DNA of 64,000 bases from Rubrivivax sp. (GTDB lineage: Bacteria; Pseudomonadota; Gammaproteobacteria; Burkholderiales; Burkholderiaceae_C): NCBI GenBank assembly GCA_027490215.1, contig JAIXYO010000027.1, positions 62,001 through 126,000 of the forward strand, read 5' to 3'. A program made the position numbers and the translations under genes. Within the stretch, counting starts at the first letter, position 1; every line of letters begins with the position of its first letter. The notes under the pieces are model-generated. The model was not told the origin of the DNA and searched no databases. It was given only the letters and a program-made list of their open reading frames with translations. Positions 1 to 8,467 of this stretch are shown piece after piece.

Positions 1-111
1 CTGCGCCGCCACCATCCGGAGGCCGAAGCCGTCTACCAGGCGGTACGCACTGTCAACGATCCGGCACAGATCACGCGGCACCTGATGGTGGCCATGCCGC
101 TCGCTGCCTGA
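1..111 (+). CDS. C-terminal end of an unidentified protein (5' truncated)
   Basis: An open frame enters from the left edge and ends at a TGA at 109-111, giving the last 36 residues of a protein that ends in MPLAA. The fragment is too short to assign to a family and no motif is visible. A gap of about 170 bases without a clear gene follows before the next start. Confidence 0.45.
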   Translation: MRRHHPEAEAVYQAVRTVNDPAQITRHLMVAMPLAA

Positions 112-280
112 GGCTCCCCCGAGCCATCGCCAACACAAGCACCGCCAGAGGAACGGGCGAAAGTGCCCAAAACCGCACGGTCGGCTGGCGCAGAAGAAAC
201 GTCCTGATACGACTGTCTTACACCAGCCCAGGCACCAGCGCAACAATTGTCAGTTGTTACTTGTTGCTGTCATCCACCCG

Positions 281-976
281 ATGTCCATTCCCCGCCCGCC
301 GGTCAAGACGCAGCTCGGAGTCGACGAGTTGCGCACCCGCACGCACGGCCTGAATCAGCGCCATCGGACCATGCTGTTCCTGGTGGATGGCTTGCGCCCG
401 CTCAGCGAGGTGCTGGCGCTCGGGCTGCAAGCCGGTGCCCGAACGACGCACTTTGCCGATCTGGTGCACCTGGGCATGGTCGACGTGGCGCTTGACCCCG
501 CTGCCTCTGCCCCCGCGCCACCTTCGGTGGAAGCCGGCGACAGCGGCGGCAACACGCTGTCGGGCGTGCTTGCGGTGGACCTGGAAGCCCCCGTCAGGGT
601 GCCGAAGTTCACCACCGAAGACTCCTCGCGCAAGCCGCTGAAGCCCGCCGAGGGCAGCGAGGCCGTGGCCTACGCGCAGCGCCGCGCGCTGGTCAAGTCC
701 GAGCAGGAAGATCTGCAGCAGGAGGTGCGCGAGCTGTTGATCGACACCTTGCGCATCGACGCGCCGCTGTTCGCCGCCGTCACGCTGGTGCGGGTGCGCC
801 GCGCACACACGACTCGCGAGCTGATCAACCTGGTGTGGGAGATCGAGCGCCACCTCGTCGCATCAAGGAAAAGCCAGAGCGAGATGCAGGCGCTGCATCG
901 CGCCCGCGAACTGCTGGGCATGGGCAACACACAGGTCAGCACCGACTCGCCGACCGGCTTCGACGACAGCCGGTGA
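281..976 (+). CDS. Hypothetical protein, 231 aa
   Basis: I do not recognise a family. The protein starts MSIPRPPVKTQLG and has no signal peptide or membrane segment. The middle (about residues 80-130) is rich in Pro, Ala and Glu and looks disordered. The flanks (about 10-75 and 140-215) look helical. An in-frame TTG at 254 could add nine residues; the ATG at 281 is preferred because the extra residues look unlike an N-terminus, but no strong ribosome site decides. It lies convergent to the neighbouring EAL-GGDEF gene. A role in the adjacent signalling cluster is possible but unsupported. Confidence 0.6.
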   Translation: MSIPRPPVKTQLGVDELRTRTHGLNQRHRTMLFLVDGLRPLSEVLALGLQAGARTTHFADLVHLGMVDVALDPAASAPAPPSVEAGDSGGNTLSGVLAVDLEAPVRVPKFTTEDSSRKPLKPAEGSEAVAYAQRRALVKSEQEDLQQEVRELLIDTLRIDAPLFAAVTLVRVRRAHTTRELINLVWEIERHLVASRKSQSEMQALHRARELLGMGNTQVSTDSPTGFDDSR

Positions 977-1072
977 AGGCCAACGGTTGGCCCGCCGCAT
1001 CTGGCTCCGGATGGAGCCTGTTCGCTTCGAGGCTGACGCGAAGGAGGGTCTGCCTGTCCTGGTGAGGTTGGC

Positions 1073-2905
1073 TTACCAGCGTGTCAAGTCGGAGTCGGCC
1101 GATTCGATCGCCACACCAACGCGCTGCGCCTTCGCCTTGTGCTTTGCCCTGGCGGCGGCCGAGGCCACCTCTTCAGCCCGGCTGAACACCCCGGGACGAA
1201 CAGGCACGGCACCAATCGACAGCGTGGTGAAGTCGAAGAATCGCCTCACGCCATGCCGGTCTTCGGCATCGATGCCGCCTCTTCGGAGCGCCTCCTCGTC
1301 AAACAAGGAAAGTGCCTTTTCATTGAACATCGACACGATGGCCTCACAGCGGTCCATCCAGTCATCGCTCTGGAACAGCACGACGAAATCGTCGCCGCCG
1401 ACGTGCCCGATGAAGTCTCGACGTGGGTCGCAATGTGACGTCAGCGTTCGGGCCACCAGCCGGATCATCTCGTCGCCGCGCCAATAGCCGTAATGGTCGT
1501 TGTAGGGCTTGAAGTCGTTCAAGTCGCAGTAGCAGGCGACGAACTCGCCACCGGACGCCAGCAACCGAGCAATGTGTTCGCTGATCGGAATGTTGCCCGG
1601 CAGGAAGGTGAGCGGGTTGGCGTGGCGTGCGGCTTCGATGCGCACCTCGGTCACGACCCGAACCAGTTGTTCCCCCGTGCCCAGGCCGAAGTAGCGACCG
1701 CCCTCTGTGACGATGAAGCCCTCGCTGAGATAGCGCTGGTCCGAAGACGTCAACACAGCGGTCAACGCGTCCAGGCCGGTGAACTTGTCCAGCACGAGTG
1801 GGGTGGTGTTGGCAAACATCAGGCACGGCTTGCGGCCGTACACCTCCTTGAAATAGGGCTTCGCGTAGCGGTCGATGAAGGACTGGCGGTTCAGCAGGCC
1901 GATGGGCTTGCCGCCATCGACCAGCGCGATGGAACGCAAGGTGGGGTCATTGTTGAAGGCCCGCGCGATGTCCTCGTTGGTGGCGTCCGACCCGAATGGC
2001 GGCACAGGGACCGAGAGGCGCTGCACGGTGAAGTCAGACCCTGCGGCGCGTGTCAGCTCGGGCATGACGGCGATCTTCGAGCTGGTGAAGGACTCAGCCG
2101 CAGCGTTCAGTACCGTCATGGCCGGCACAGGGCTGGGCCGCCCCAGGAAATAGCCTTGCCCGAATTCGATGCCGAGATCTCGCACGACCTGCAGCTCGGC
2201 CTCGGTCTCGATCCCCTCGGCGATCAGCGAGCTACCGAAGGTTTCAGCCAGGCGCATCAGTCCCCTGAGCGTTTGCACCTTGACGGCTTCGTTGTGCACG
2301 TTGCGGACAAAGTACTTGTCGAGCTTGACGTACTCCGGAAGGAACTCGGCCCACAGGCGCAGGCTGGACCGGCCGTCACCAAAATCGTCCAGTGCGAAGC
2401 GCATCCCCAAGGCGTGCAGTTCCGAGCCGACCTGGATCAAGCGTGACATGTCAGCGACGCGATCATGCTCGGTGATCTCGATGACCACTGCTGAAGGCGC
2501 GATGCCCAGATCCTGCAGCGATTGCATCATCCCTGAGAGCGAGAACTGGTCCACCATTGCGACCAGGGTCTGCGCGCTGAGGTTGACGAACAACCTTTTG
2601 TCTTGCGACCGACTCGCCCATGAACGCAAGCCCTCAATGACGCAGGCGTGCTCCAGTCGGAGCGTTAGACCTTCAGAGCGCGCCGCCTCGAACAAGGCAT
2701 CCGGGAAGCGCAGCGGCGAGTCGACAGGGCCGCGGATCAGGCTTTCGTGGCCCATGACCTTGCCGGTCTTCAACTCGACGATCGGCTGGTAGTGGGCCTG
2801 CAACGAGCGTCGTGCCAGAAGCAGCGCAACGGTATGGACGTTGACAGCCTCATCGACGCTTCGCCGCATGGCTTGCAGCGCCGCTGTGGACAGGGGGGCA
2901 TTCAA
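1073..2905 (-). CDS. EAL-CBS-GGDEF protein, predicted c-di-GMP phosphodiesterase
   Basis: 610 aa, cytoplasmic. Order: EAL domain (about 25-260), a CBS-like pair (about 295-420), GGDEF domain (about 425-590). The EAL signature reads ESLIR (54-58), and the conserved NLS, EITEHD, LDDFGDG (the metal-binding Asp pair at 173-174), VKLDK and EGIE motifs are all present, so hydrolysis of c-di-GMP is likely. The GGDEF signature is GGDDF (503-507), which leaves cyclase activity uncertain; it may bind GTP as a regulator. The start is the TTG at 2905, because AGAGGAG (2914-2920) lies eight bases upstream; an in-frame TTG at 2935 has no such site. It is the last gene of the chemosensory cluster but has its own possible sigma-28 promoter, so it may be the output of the CheY upstream or a flagella-linked enzyme. 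Confidence 0.9.
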   Translation of the reverse strand: MNAPLSTAALQAMRRSVDEAVNVHTVALLLARRSLQAHYQPIVELKTGKVMGHESLIRGPVDSPLRFPDALFEAARSEGLTLRLEHACVIEGLRSWASRSQDKRLFVNLSAQTLVAMVDQFSLSGMMQSLQDLGIAPSAVVIEITEHDRVADMSRLIQVGSELHALGMRFALDDFGDGRSSLRLWAEFLPEYVKLDKYFVRNVHNEAVKVQTLRGLMRLAETFGSSLIAEGIETEAELQVVRDLGIEFGQGYFLGRPSPVPAMTVLNAAAESFTSSKIAVMPELTRAAGSDFTVQRLSVPVPPFGSDATNEDIARAFNNDPTLRSIALVDGGKPIGLLNRQSFIDRYAKPYFKEVYGRKPCLMFANTTPLVLDKFTGLDALTAVLTSSDQRYLSEGFIVTEGGRYFGLGTGEQLVRVVTEVRIEAARHANPLTFLPGNIPISEHIARLLASGGEFVACYCDLNDFKPYNDHYGYWRGDEMIRLVARTLTSHCDPRRDFIGHVGGDDFVVLFQSDDWMDRCEAIVSMFNEKALSLFDEEALRRGGIDAEDRHGVRRFFDFTTLSIGAVPVRPGVFSRAEEVASAAARAKHKAKAQRVGVAIESADSDLTRW

Positions 2906-2935
2906 AGTGAGAACTCCTCTTGGTGCAGCCTGCAA

Positions 2936-2962
2936 CCGTGTGCGTTGGCACTTGCCACACGG
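2936..2962 (-). other. Hairpin between the CheY gene and the EAL-GGDEF gene
   Basis: Arms CCGTGTG (2936-2942) and CACACGG (2956-2962) with a 13-base loop can form a stem in the leader of the EAL-GGDEF gene. No U-tract follows on the minus strand, so it is not a typical terminator. It could be an RNA structure, a processing site or an operator between the two genes. Confidence 0.3.
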
Positions 2963-2989
2963 TTATCGGTGCACAAGAAAGCAAATTGA
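2963..2989 (-). promoter_or_regulatory. Possible sigma-28 (FliA) promoter for the EAL-GGDEF gene
   Basis: On the minus strand TCAA (2989-2986), a 15-base spacer and ACCGATAA (2970-2963) match the FliA pattern TAAA-N15-GCCGATAA at 3/4 and 7/8 positions. It lies about 58 bases upstream of the TTG at 2905, just after the CheY stop. A second similar match precedes the whole operon. Confidence 0.45.
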
Positions 2990-3000
2990 CCCAGAAAGTC

Positions 3001-3369
3001 CTAGACGCCCACAAGTTTCTTGAAAGAGCCGATCACCGCCGCGCCGTTGAAAGGCTTGACGATCCAGCCCTTCACGCCGGCAGCCTTGCCGCGTTCCTTC
3101 ATCGAGGGCGAGTTCTCGGTGGTGAGCATGACGATGTTCACCGTCGAGTTGTTCAGCTCGCTGCGCACCTTCTCTGCCATCGTCAGGCCGTCCATGTTGG
3201 GCATGTTGACGTCGCAGACGATGAGCTTGAGCGACGAGTCGGCCTTGACCTTGCCGAGGCCGTCGCGGCCGTCCACTGCATAGGCCACGTCGAGCCCATT
3301 CTTCTTGAGGAACTCGCCGACCTCGGTTCGTACGGTGCTTGAGTCGTCGACAACCAGTACCTGTGCCAT
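3001..3369 (-). CDS. cheY: CheY-like single-domain response regulator
   Basis: 122 aa, a stand-alone receiver. It carries the acidic pair D8-D9, the phospho-acceptor D53 in the CDVNMPNMDG context, T83 and K105, which is the complete switch set. With no output domain it should work by protein contact, as CheY does with motors or other effectors. The ATG at 3369 follows AAGGAG with an eight-base spacer. Its partners are likely the CheA-like kinase and the two CheX-like phosphatases encoded upstream in the same operon. An in-frame extension upstream to 3675 overlaps the previous gene and is not real. Confidence 0.93.
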   Translation of the reverse strand: MAQVLVVDDSSTVRTEVGEFLKKNGLDVAYAVDGRDGLGKVKADSSLKLIVCDVNMPNMDGLTMAEKVRSELNNSTVNIVMLTTENSPSMKERGKAAGVKGWIVKPFNGAAVIGSFKKLVGV

Positions 3370-3389
3370 GTGATGTACTCCTTTTGGGG

Positions 3390-4364
3390 TTAGAAAAACT
3401 CGATCTCGCCAGTTTCCACGAGGGAATCCACTGACACTTGGTTCTCTTGGAAATGTTCCGGCGACCAGTTCAGGTTGAAGACGAAGCGCTGCTGGATGAC
3501 CAGCGGTTCCAGGCTGTCGTCCTGCGGATCGGTCACGCTGCAACGGAAGCACAGCTGCGGGATGCCCGTGCCAAACGAGATGTAGCGGTGCAGGTGGTTG
3601 ATGATCAGCGGCACCTGGGACAGATGTGAATCGATCGCCTGCACCGTGCTGAAGCGGTTGCGGAACTGTCCCCACACCAGATTGGTCAGTTCGCCGAGGA
3701 TGACATTCAGCGTGCGAAAGTCTTCTGCCTCGTCAGCGAGCAGGTGGGTCTTGCCCGCACGAACGAACTGCTGCAGCGACGCCTCCTCGGCCTGCAGCGA
3801 CATGTAGCCGCGGCACCAGTTGCTGTCGACCGGGATCAGCGAGAACAGCTCGCCGAAGATGAGCCGGTCGCGCACGATGTACGGTGTGTCGATGTGGACG
3901 GCGGTCCCCGGGAATTCGCTCTTCAGCGCCGCCGCTGTCATCTCGATGATGCCGCGCACCATCTCCTGCGGAAAGACCGTGGAGAAGATGGATTCCTCGA
4001 CCTTGGGACCGAGTTCGTCGATGTCGGCCAGGGTGAAGACGGTGGCGAACAGGGACGCGTCGGCAGGGGTCAGTGCCGGCAGGCCGTCGTCTTGCTCGCG
4101 GCGAAAGAAGATTGGCAGTTCAGGCCGGGCGGCATGAACCTGCCGCGCCAGCACCAGGCCAGCAGTCGGATCCTCACCGAGTCGCTCTGACATCCAGATG
4201 CCACCCAGGTCGACGTTTGTGCGCAGCACCGACAGGATGTTGTTGCGCCCGACGCGCAGACCTTGCAAACGGTGCGCGTCACAGAAGCGGCGGATGTCTT
4301 CGGTCGCCTCGGCGTCGGTGTCGAGCACGAGCACCTTGCTGATGGGGAATTGGTCGTTGTTCAT
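3390..4364 (-). CDS. CheX-like phosphatase with degenerate receiver domain
   Basis: 324 aa. Residues about 8-120 fold like a receiver (KVLVLDTD at the acidic end), but the acceptor position has GIWMSE with no Asp, so it is a pseudo-receiver. Residues about 125-310 resemble CheC/CheX/FliY phosphatases: the helix ILGELTNLVWGQF holds the E-x-x-N pair (E225, N228) that CheX uses to hydrolyse CheY phosphate. It sits 20 bases upstream of the CheY gene and 31 bases downstream of a second CheX-like gene. The family call rests on the motif and context; overall divergence from classical CheX is large. Confidence 0.72.
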   Translation of the reverse strand: MNNDQFPISKVLVLDTDAEATEDIRRFCDAHRLQGLRVGRNNILSVLRTNVDLGGIWMSERLGEDPTAGLVLARQVHAARPELPIFFRREQDDGLPALTPADASLFATVFTLADIDELGPKVEESIFSTVFPQEMVRGIIEMTAAALKSEFPGTAVHIDTPYIVRDRLIFGELFSLIPVDSNWCRGYMSLQAEEASLQQFVRAGKTHLLADEAEDFRTLNVILGELTNLVWGQFRNRFSTVQAIDSHLSQVPLIINHLHRYISFGTGIPQLCFRCSVTDPQDDSLEPLVIQQRFVFNLNWSPEHFQENQVSVDSLVETGEIEFF

Positions 4365-4395
4365 GGTGTGTGATGGGTGGGCTTTGGTGTTGTGG

Positions 4396-4950
4396 TCAGA
4401 ACATCTCGAGCTCGCCGCAGACCTCGACCTCTTCCTCGGCCGTCGGTTCGAAATCGAGCCTGTCGTAGGCGCACACGGCCAGGGAGCCGTGGAACTGGGT
4501 GTTGCCGTTCAGCGTCAGGCGCGCGTGGGAGCAGTGGTTGTGCTGCAGCAGATGCAGGTGCGCCAGGCTCTTGCAGTCGAGCACGTACGGCGTGGACATG
4601 CCCACGTGCGGAAACGTCCGCCCCAGTCCGCGATTGAGCGCGCCGCAAGCCATGTTGCCGCACTCGTTGATGGCATCGTTGAAGGCTTGCCCGGACATCT
4701 GATCGAGCGAGACCCCATGCAGGCGAGCGAAGTGTTCGCGCGTTGCGGCGTCGGGCTCGAAGTGGATCCACATCATCAGCCGGAAACGGTACGACGACAC
4801 CACCAGCATCACCGCCAGGCTCTCGGCGATGTCGTCCATGCTGGCCACCGGAACGATGTCGGTGACGCTGTCGTCGGATCCGGTAAAGGCGCTGCGCAGG
4901 CCCTGGTGAAGCAGCTGGTCGAATCCCTGCCGGGCGGAGTTGCTGATCAT
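4396..4950 (-). CDS. CheX-like chemotaxis phosphatase domain protein
   Basis: 184 aa, a single domain with no membrane segment. The helix NDAINECGNMACGALN carries the E-x-x-N signature (E96, N99) of CheX/CheC phosphatases. The start overlaps the stop of the MCP-like gene by four bases (ATGA, 4947-4950), so the two are translationally coupled. Having two CheX-like proteins beside one CheY is unusual. One may act on CheY and the other, with the pseudo-receiver, may tune it, but this is inference. Confidence 0.75.
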   Translation of the reverse strand: MISNSARQGFDQLLHQGLRSAFTGSDDSVTDIVPVASMDDIAESLAVMLVVSSYRFRLMMWIHFEPDAATREHFARLHGVSLDQMSGQAFNDAINECGNMACGALNRGLGRTFPHVGMSTPYVLDCKSLAHLHLLQHNHCSHARLTLNGNTQFHGSLAVCAYDRLDFEPTAEEEVEVCGELEMF

Positions 4951-5696
4951 GGCTCCGCACCCTGCTGCGGGGCCAGGGTCTCCATCGCATTGCGCTGCGC
5001 CAGATCCAGCCCGACCAGCGCACCCATGATCATCTTGCCGCCAGCCTGCAGGTCCTGGAAGGTCGCGGTGGTGATCAAGTCGTTCTCGTACAGGCTCTTG
5101 CGGTAGTCGGTTGAGAGGGTCTCTGCACGCGCGGCCAGACTGCGCATCTCTTCGGCGACGACGGCAAACCCACGGCCCTCCGCGCCGGCCCGCGCTGCCT
5201 CGATGGAAGCGTTGAGGGTCACGATCGTCATCTGCCGAACGATGAGCGTGAAGTCATCGTTCTTGCGGTGCATGCCGCCGTTGTGGGTGAGTACGCCATC
5301 CATCGCCGCGTGCCAGCGCTCGAAGGTCTTGTCGACCTGCATCAGCTCCTGCAAGCCGCGCGCAAGCTCGCCAATCTGCGCCTGCGCCTGCCGCGATGCG
5401 CTTTGGGCGGCGGTGACCTCCCGTCGAGTCTCGGCCGTCAGCCTGGCGTGCTCGGCGGCGGCGCTTCGGGCCGCGGACTCGAGGTCCCGGCAGCGATCCT
5501 CGGCCGCTTCGCGGTCCCAGTGAGCCTGCTCGAGTTGCGCGTGCAGTCGTTCGATCTCGGCCGACAACGCGGCCTTCTCGGCCACCGCTTCGGGTGAAGG
5601 ATGGCGCTGCCAGGGCCAGCGGATGTTGCGCGCCTCAGCAGCCGTCGCCAGACCTGCGGCCCGCGGCGGCGCTTCCGCCATCGCAGTGTCAGACAT
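4947..5696 (-). CDS. Soluble MCP-type chemotaxis signalling protein
   Basis: 249 aa, no membrane segment. A long coiled coil (about 36-120) leads to the highly conserved hairpin tip of methyl-accepting chemotaxis proteins (about 161-188; IEAARAGAEGRGFAVVAEE), the part that contacts CheA and CheW. The region after the tip is short, so the four-helix bundle is much reduced compared with typical receptors. The gene overlaps the end of the membrane CheA-like kinase gene by eight bases and the CheX-like gene by four. It may act as an adaptor between kinase and phosphatases rather than as a ligand receptor. Confidence 0.82.
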   Translation of the reverse strand: MSDTAMAEAPPRAAGLATAAEARNIRWPWQRHPSPEAVAEKAALSAEIERLHAQLEQAHWDREAAEDRCRDLESAARSAAAEHARLTAETRREVTAAQSASRQAQAQIGELARGLQELMQVDKTFERWHAAMDGVLTHNGGMHRKNDDFTLIVRQMTIVTLNASIEAARAGAEGRGFAVVAEEMRSLAARAETLSTDYRKSLYENDLITTATFQDLQAGGKMIMGALVGLDLAQRNAMETLAPQQGAEP

Positions 5697-8055
5697 GTGA
5701 GACCGCCGTCCGTTGGGTTTCGACCAGGCGCACGGCCAGCTCGGCTGGCAGCGTCACGACGGTTCTGAAGGCCACGAAGCCTTCGGCGTTGTCGCCGTCT
5801 TGCAGCTCCAGCGTCACCTGCCCGCCCTCGCTTTCGACGAAGGCCTTCACGGCGTCCAGGCCGACGCCACGCCCGGAGACTTCCGTCACCTGCTCTGCGG
5901 TGGAGAAGCCGGGGCGGAAGATCAACGAAGCCACCGACTGCGGGGACAGCGATTCGTCAGCGCTCACCAGGCCTGCCGCCACCGCCTTGTCGCGGATGCG
6001 CTTGAGGTTGAGGCCGCGGCCATCGTCCTGCAGCACCAGGCGAAGACCTGTGACGTCCAGTTCCGCACTCAGCGCGAGGTGACCGGCGGCGGGCTTGCCC
6101 GCGGCCTGACGTACTTCGGGCGTTTCGATGCCGTGATCCAGCGCATTGCGCAGGAGGTGCATGTAGGTGTTGCGCAGGAGACCGGCGACCTGGCTGCGCA
6201 CGACCACGCCGTTGTCGTGGATGGTGACCACCGGTTGGGCCTTGCCCAACTCGCGCGCCAGCGGCGGCAACGAGTCCAGCACGCCCGACAGTGCGTCTTC
6301 GATGCGCTCGGTACCGATGCGCTTGACCGTCTGCCGTGCCTCGATCACGGCGTTCTGCAGTGACTTGCCGTCATGCAGATCTGCCTGATCCAGCGTCTGG
6401 ATGAGACGCTGCACCTGCTCCTTGGCCACCATGAAGAACTTGTCGACGCTACCGCGGCGGCCCGGACCGCTCCGACCCAGCTTCTCCTGGTTGAGCGTGT
6501 CGTACTCGGTGACGATGACGCGGGCTTCGTTCAGCTCCACGTTCAGGCGTTCGGTGTCCCACTCGGCTGTGCCCTTGCGCAGTTCGTCGTAGGTTTCCTC
6601 GATGCGGTGCACCACATCAGCCAGCTGCAGCAGGCCATGCGTGCGTGCATTGCCCTTCACGGTGTGCATGTTGCGGAACAGCAGGCCCACCACATCGCTG
6701 CGTGCTGCATCGTCGGCGGCTGCCGCACCCTGGGAAATCAGGCTGGCGTTCTGCTCGACGAACTGGACCGCGCCGTCGATGAAGGTCTGGAATTTCTCTT
6801 GCGGCACGGCGAGGATTTCGCCGATCAGGGCCAGCTCGCGGCGTCCGGCCTCGGCTGCGCGTGCCAGGGCTCGCAATTCGGTGACATCGCGCAGGCACAA
6901 CAGCAATCGCGTGACGTTGCCGGCTCCGTCGGTCATCGGCGCCCAGTGCAGGTCAAGCACCTTCACCGCGCCACTCGGCAGGGTCTTCTCGATCTCGGTG
7001 GGCAGCAGGTGCGAGTTGAACTCGAAGTTCATCTCGTCCTCGCCGATGCATGCGGCGATGGAGGCGTCGGCCTGAGAAAGCGCATCGGCGCCCAGGCTGC
7101 TGCTTTCCAGGAGGACGTCGTTGACGTTCTGGCCGGCAAAGCCGTCGGCCTCGAGGATGGACTTGAGCTGTTCCGAATACTCGGGATGGATGCGTCCGCC
7201 CGCCTCGATGGTCAGGATGCCCTGCGGAATCGAGTGCAGCATGGCGTGGATGTCCGCCGTCTTCTGCCGCACCTGCTCGGCACTCTCCTGGATCTTCTCG
7301 ATCATCTTGTTGAAGGCCACGACGGAGCGACCGACCTCGTCCATGCGCTTGACCGGCAAGCGCTGGCTGAAGTCCTGGCTGGTCGCGATGGCGGTCATCT
7401 TGTGCTCCATGGCGCCGATGGGCAGCACCACCTGCCGGTAGAGCAGAAAGCCCAGCAAGCCCAGACCCAGCACCGCGCCGACGCTGACCATGGTCAGCGT
7501 GCTCTGCGTGTCCTCGAGCTTGGCGTTCAGTGACGCGATGGCGGTGTCGCGGCTGCGGGTCTTCTCGATCTGCAGCGTATTGAGGGTTTCGCCCTGTTCA
7601 CGCAAGTACTGGTCGACGGTGGCGGCGAGCGTCGCCTCGGCCAATTCCTTCTGTCCGGCGAGCTTGAAATTCACCGTGTCGTCGATGGATGAGAAATAGT
7701 TCTGCAGGCTTTCGAGCGCTGCCTGCACCAAACCGCGCTGGGCATTGCTGTCTGCGGCGGCGAGCTGGGCCTCCAGCGCACGCTGCAACTCCGCCTTGCG
7801 CTCGACCAGATCCTTGCGGCTCTGCTCGACGCTGGCGTCGTCGGTGCCTGACACCATCGCCAGCGTGGTGATGTGTACGTCTTTCAACTGCCCCAGCAGG
7901 GCAATGGCCTTGGCGGAGCTGGGCACAACGCCCTCTGTGACCGATTTCACGTCGATGGCGCCAGACCGAGCCTGGAAAACTGCGAATCCTCCAACGAAGC
8001 CCAATGCCACGAAGGCCACGAGCACGAGAAAGATGATGCGTTGGCGAATATTCAC
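5689..8055 (-). CDS. Membrane-bound CheA-like histidine kinase (HAMP-PAS-like-Hpt-HATPase)
   Basis: 788 aa. Membrane segments at about 7-27 and 187-207 enclose a helical periplasmic domain like that of MCPs. A HAMP domain (about 208-262) and a PAS-like region (about 265-395) follow. The Hpt domain has H464 in NMHTVKGNARTHG, and the ATPase domain has the N box HLLRNALDHGIE (633-644), DDGRG (677-681) and GRGVGLD (728-734). It ends right after the ATPase, so the CheW-like regulatory domain of CheA is missing, as is a P2 domain. It therefore merges receptor and CheA in one chain. The GTG start at 8055 follows AAGGAG. First gene of a six-gene minus-strand operon. Confidence 0.88.
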   Translation of the reverse strand: MNIRQRIIFLVLVAFVALGFVGGFAVFQARSGAIDVKSVTEGVVPSSAKAIALLGQLKDVHITTLAMVSGTDDASVEQSRKDLVERKAELQRALEAQLAAADSNAQRGLVQAALESLQNYFSSIDDTVNFKLAGQKELAEATLAATVDQYLREQGETLNTLQIEKTRSRDTAIASLNAKLEDTQSTLTMVSVGAVLGLGLLGFLLYRQVVLPIGAMEHKMTAIATSQDFSQRLPVKRMDEVGRSVVAFNKMIEKIQESAEQVRQKTADIHAMLHSIPQGILTIEAGGRIHPEYSEQLKSILEADGFAGQNVNDVLLESSSLGADALSQADASIAACIGEDEMNFEFNSHLLPTEIEKTLPSGAVKVLDLHWAPMTDGAGNVTRLLLCLRDVTELRALARAAEAGRRELALIGEILAVPQEKFQTFIDGAVQFVEQNASLISQGAAAADDAARSDVVGLLFRNMHTVKGNARTHGLLQLADVVHRIEETYDELRKGTAEWDTERLNVELNEARVIVTEYDTLNQEKLGRSGPGRRGSVDKFFMVAKEQVQRLIQTLDQADLHDGKSLQNAVIEARQTVKRIGTERIEDALSGVLDSLPPLARELGKAQPVVTIHDNGVVVRSQVAGLLRNTYMHLLRNALDHGIETPEVRQAAGKPAAGHLALSAELDVTGLRLVLQDDGRGLNLKRIRDKAVAAGLVSADESLSPQSVASLIFRPGFSTAEQVTEVSGRGVGLDAVKAFVESEGGQVTLELQDGDNAEGFVAFRTVVTLPAELAVRLVETQRTAVSHV

Positions 8056-8467
8056 TCAGTACTCCTTCAGTAAGAACAACGTACGCCCTGCGGACTGCGA
8101 TGAGCGCCCAAATCCGATCAGCGATCACGGCTACGCCTCGGCCAGGAATCGCTTAAGTTCCAACCTTTTCGACCGACGAGCCGCGGGCTTTAGTGCATCC
8201 GAGGCACTGTCATGAAAAATTCACACTTCGGCGAAGGGCTCCCTTGTCCGGCACCGGTGGCACGAGCCCACATGTGCCGTTTGGCGCGGGAACGAGTGAG
8301 ATGCGACCAAGGGCGGTGGGGACTCGCCCACGCTGCGTGAGCCAACGCGACGGTGGGTTCCCACGCCGTCAGGCGAGGGCCTTCATGCCGGGCTCAGCCC
8401 TGGAACCGATCTGGCGTCGAGCGGGGTGACTGCCACCTGCCGGGGTTGCCCACTTGAGAGCGGTGCG
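8056..8467. other. Intergenic stretch, 412 bases, no gene seen
   Basis: This stretch separates the chemosensory operon promoter from the end of the phosphoesterase gene. Beyond the possible sigma-28 promoter it contains small dyads, for example CGGTGGG and CCCACGCCG around 8350. Open frames here have no protein-like composition or ribosome site. Confidence 0.5.
8166..8192 (-). promoter_or_regulatory. Possible sigma-28 (FliA) promoter of the chemosensory operon
   Basis: On the minus strand TAAA (8192-8189), a 15-base spacer and GTCGAAAA (8173-8166) match TAAA-N15-GCCGATAA at 4/4 and 6/8. It lies about 110 bases upstream of the GTG at 8055. The match alone is modest; it gains weight from the better one at 2963-2989 in the same cluster. 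Confidence 0.35.

Noticed and set aside
8193-8429. 78-residue plus-strand frame in the 8.1-8.4 kb gap
   Set aside because: No ribosome site, Arg/Pro-rich composition and no motif.
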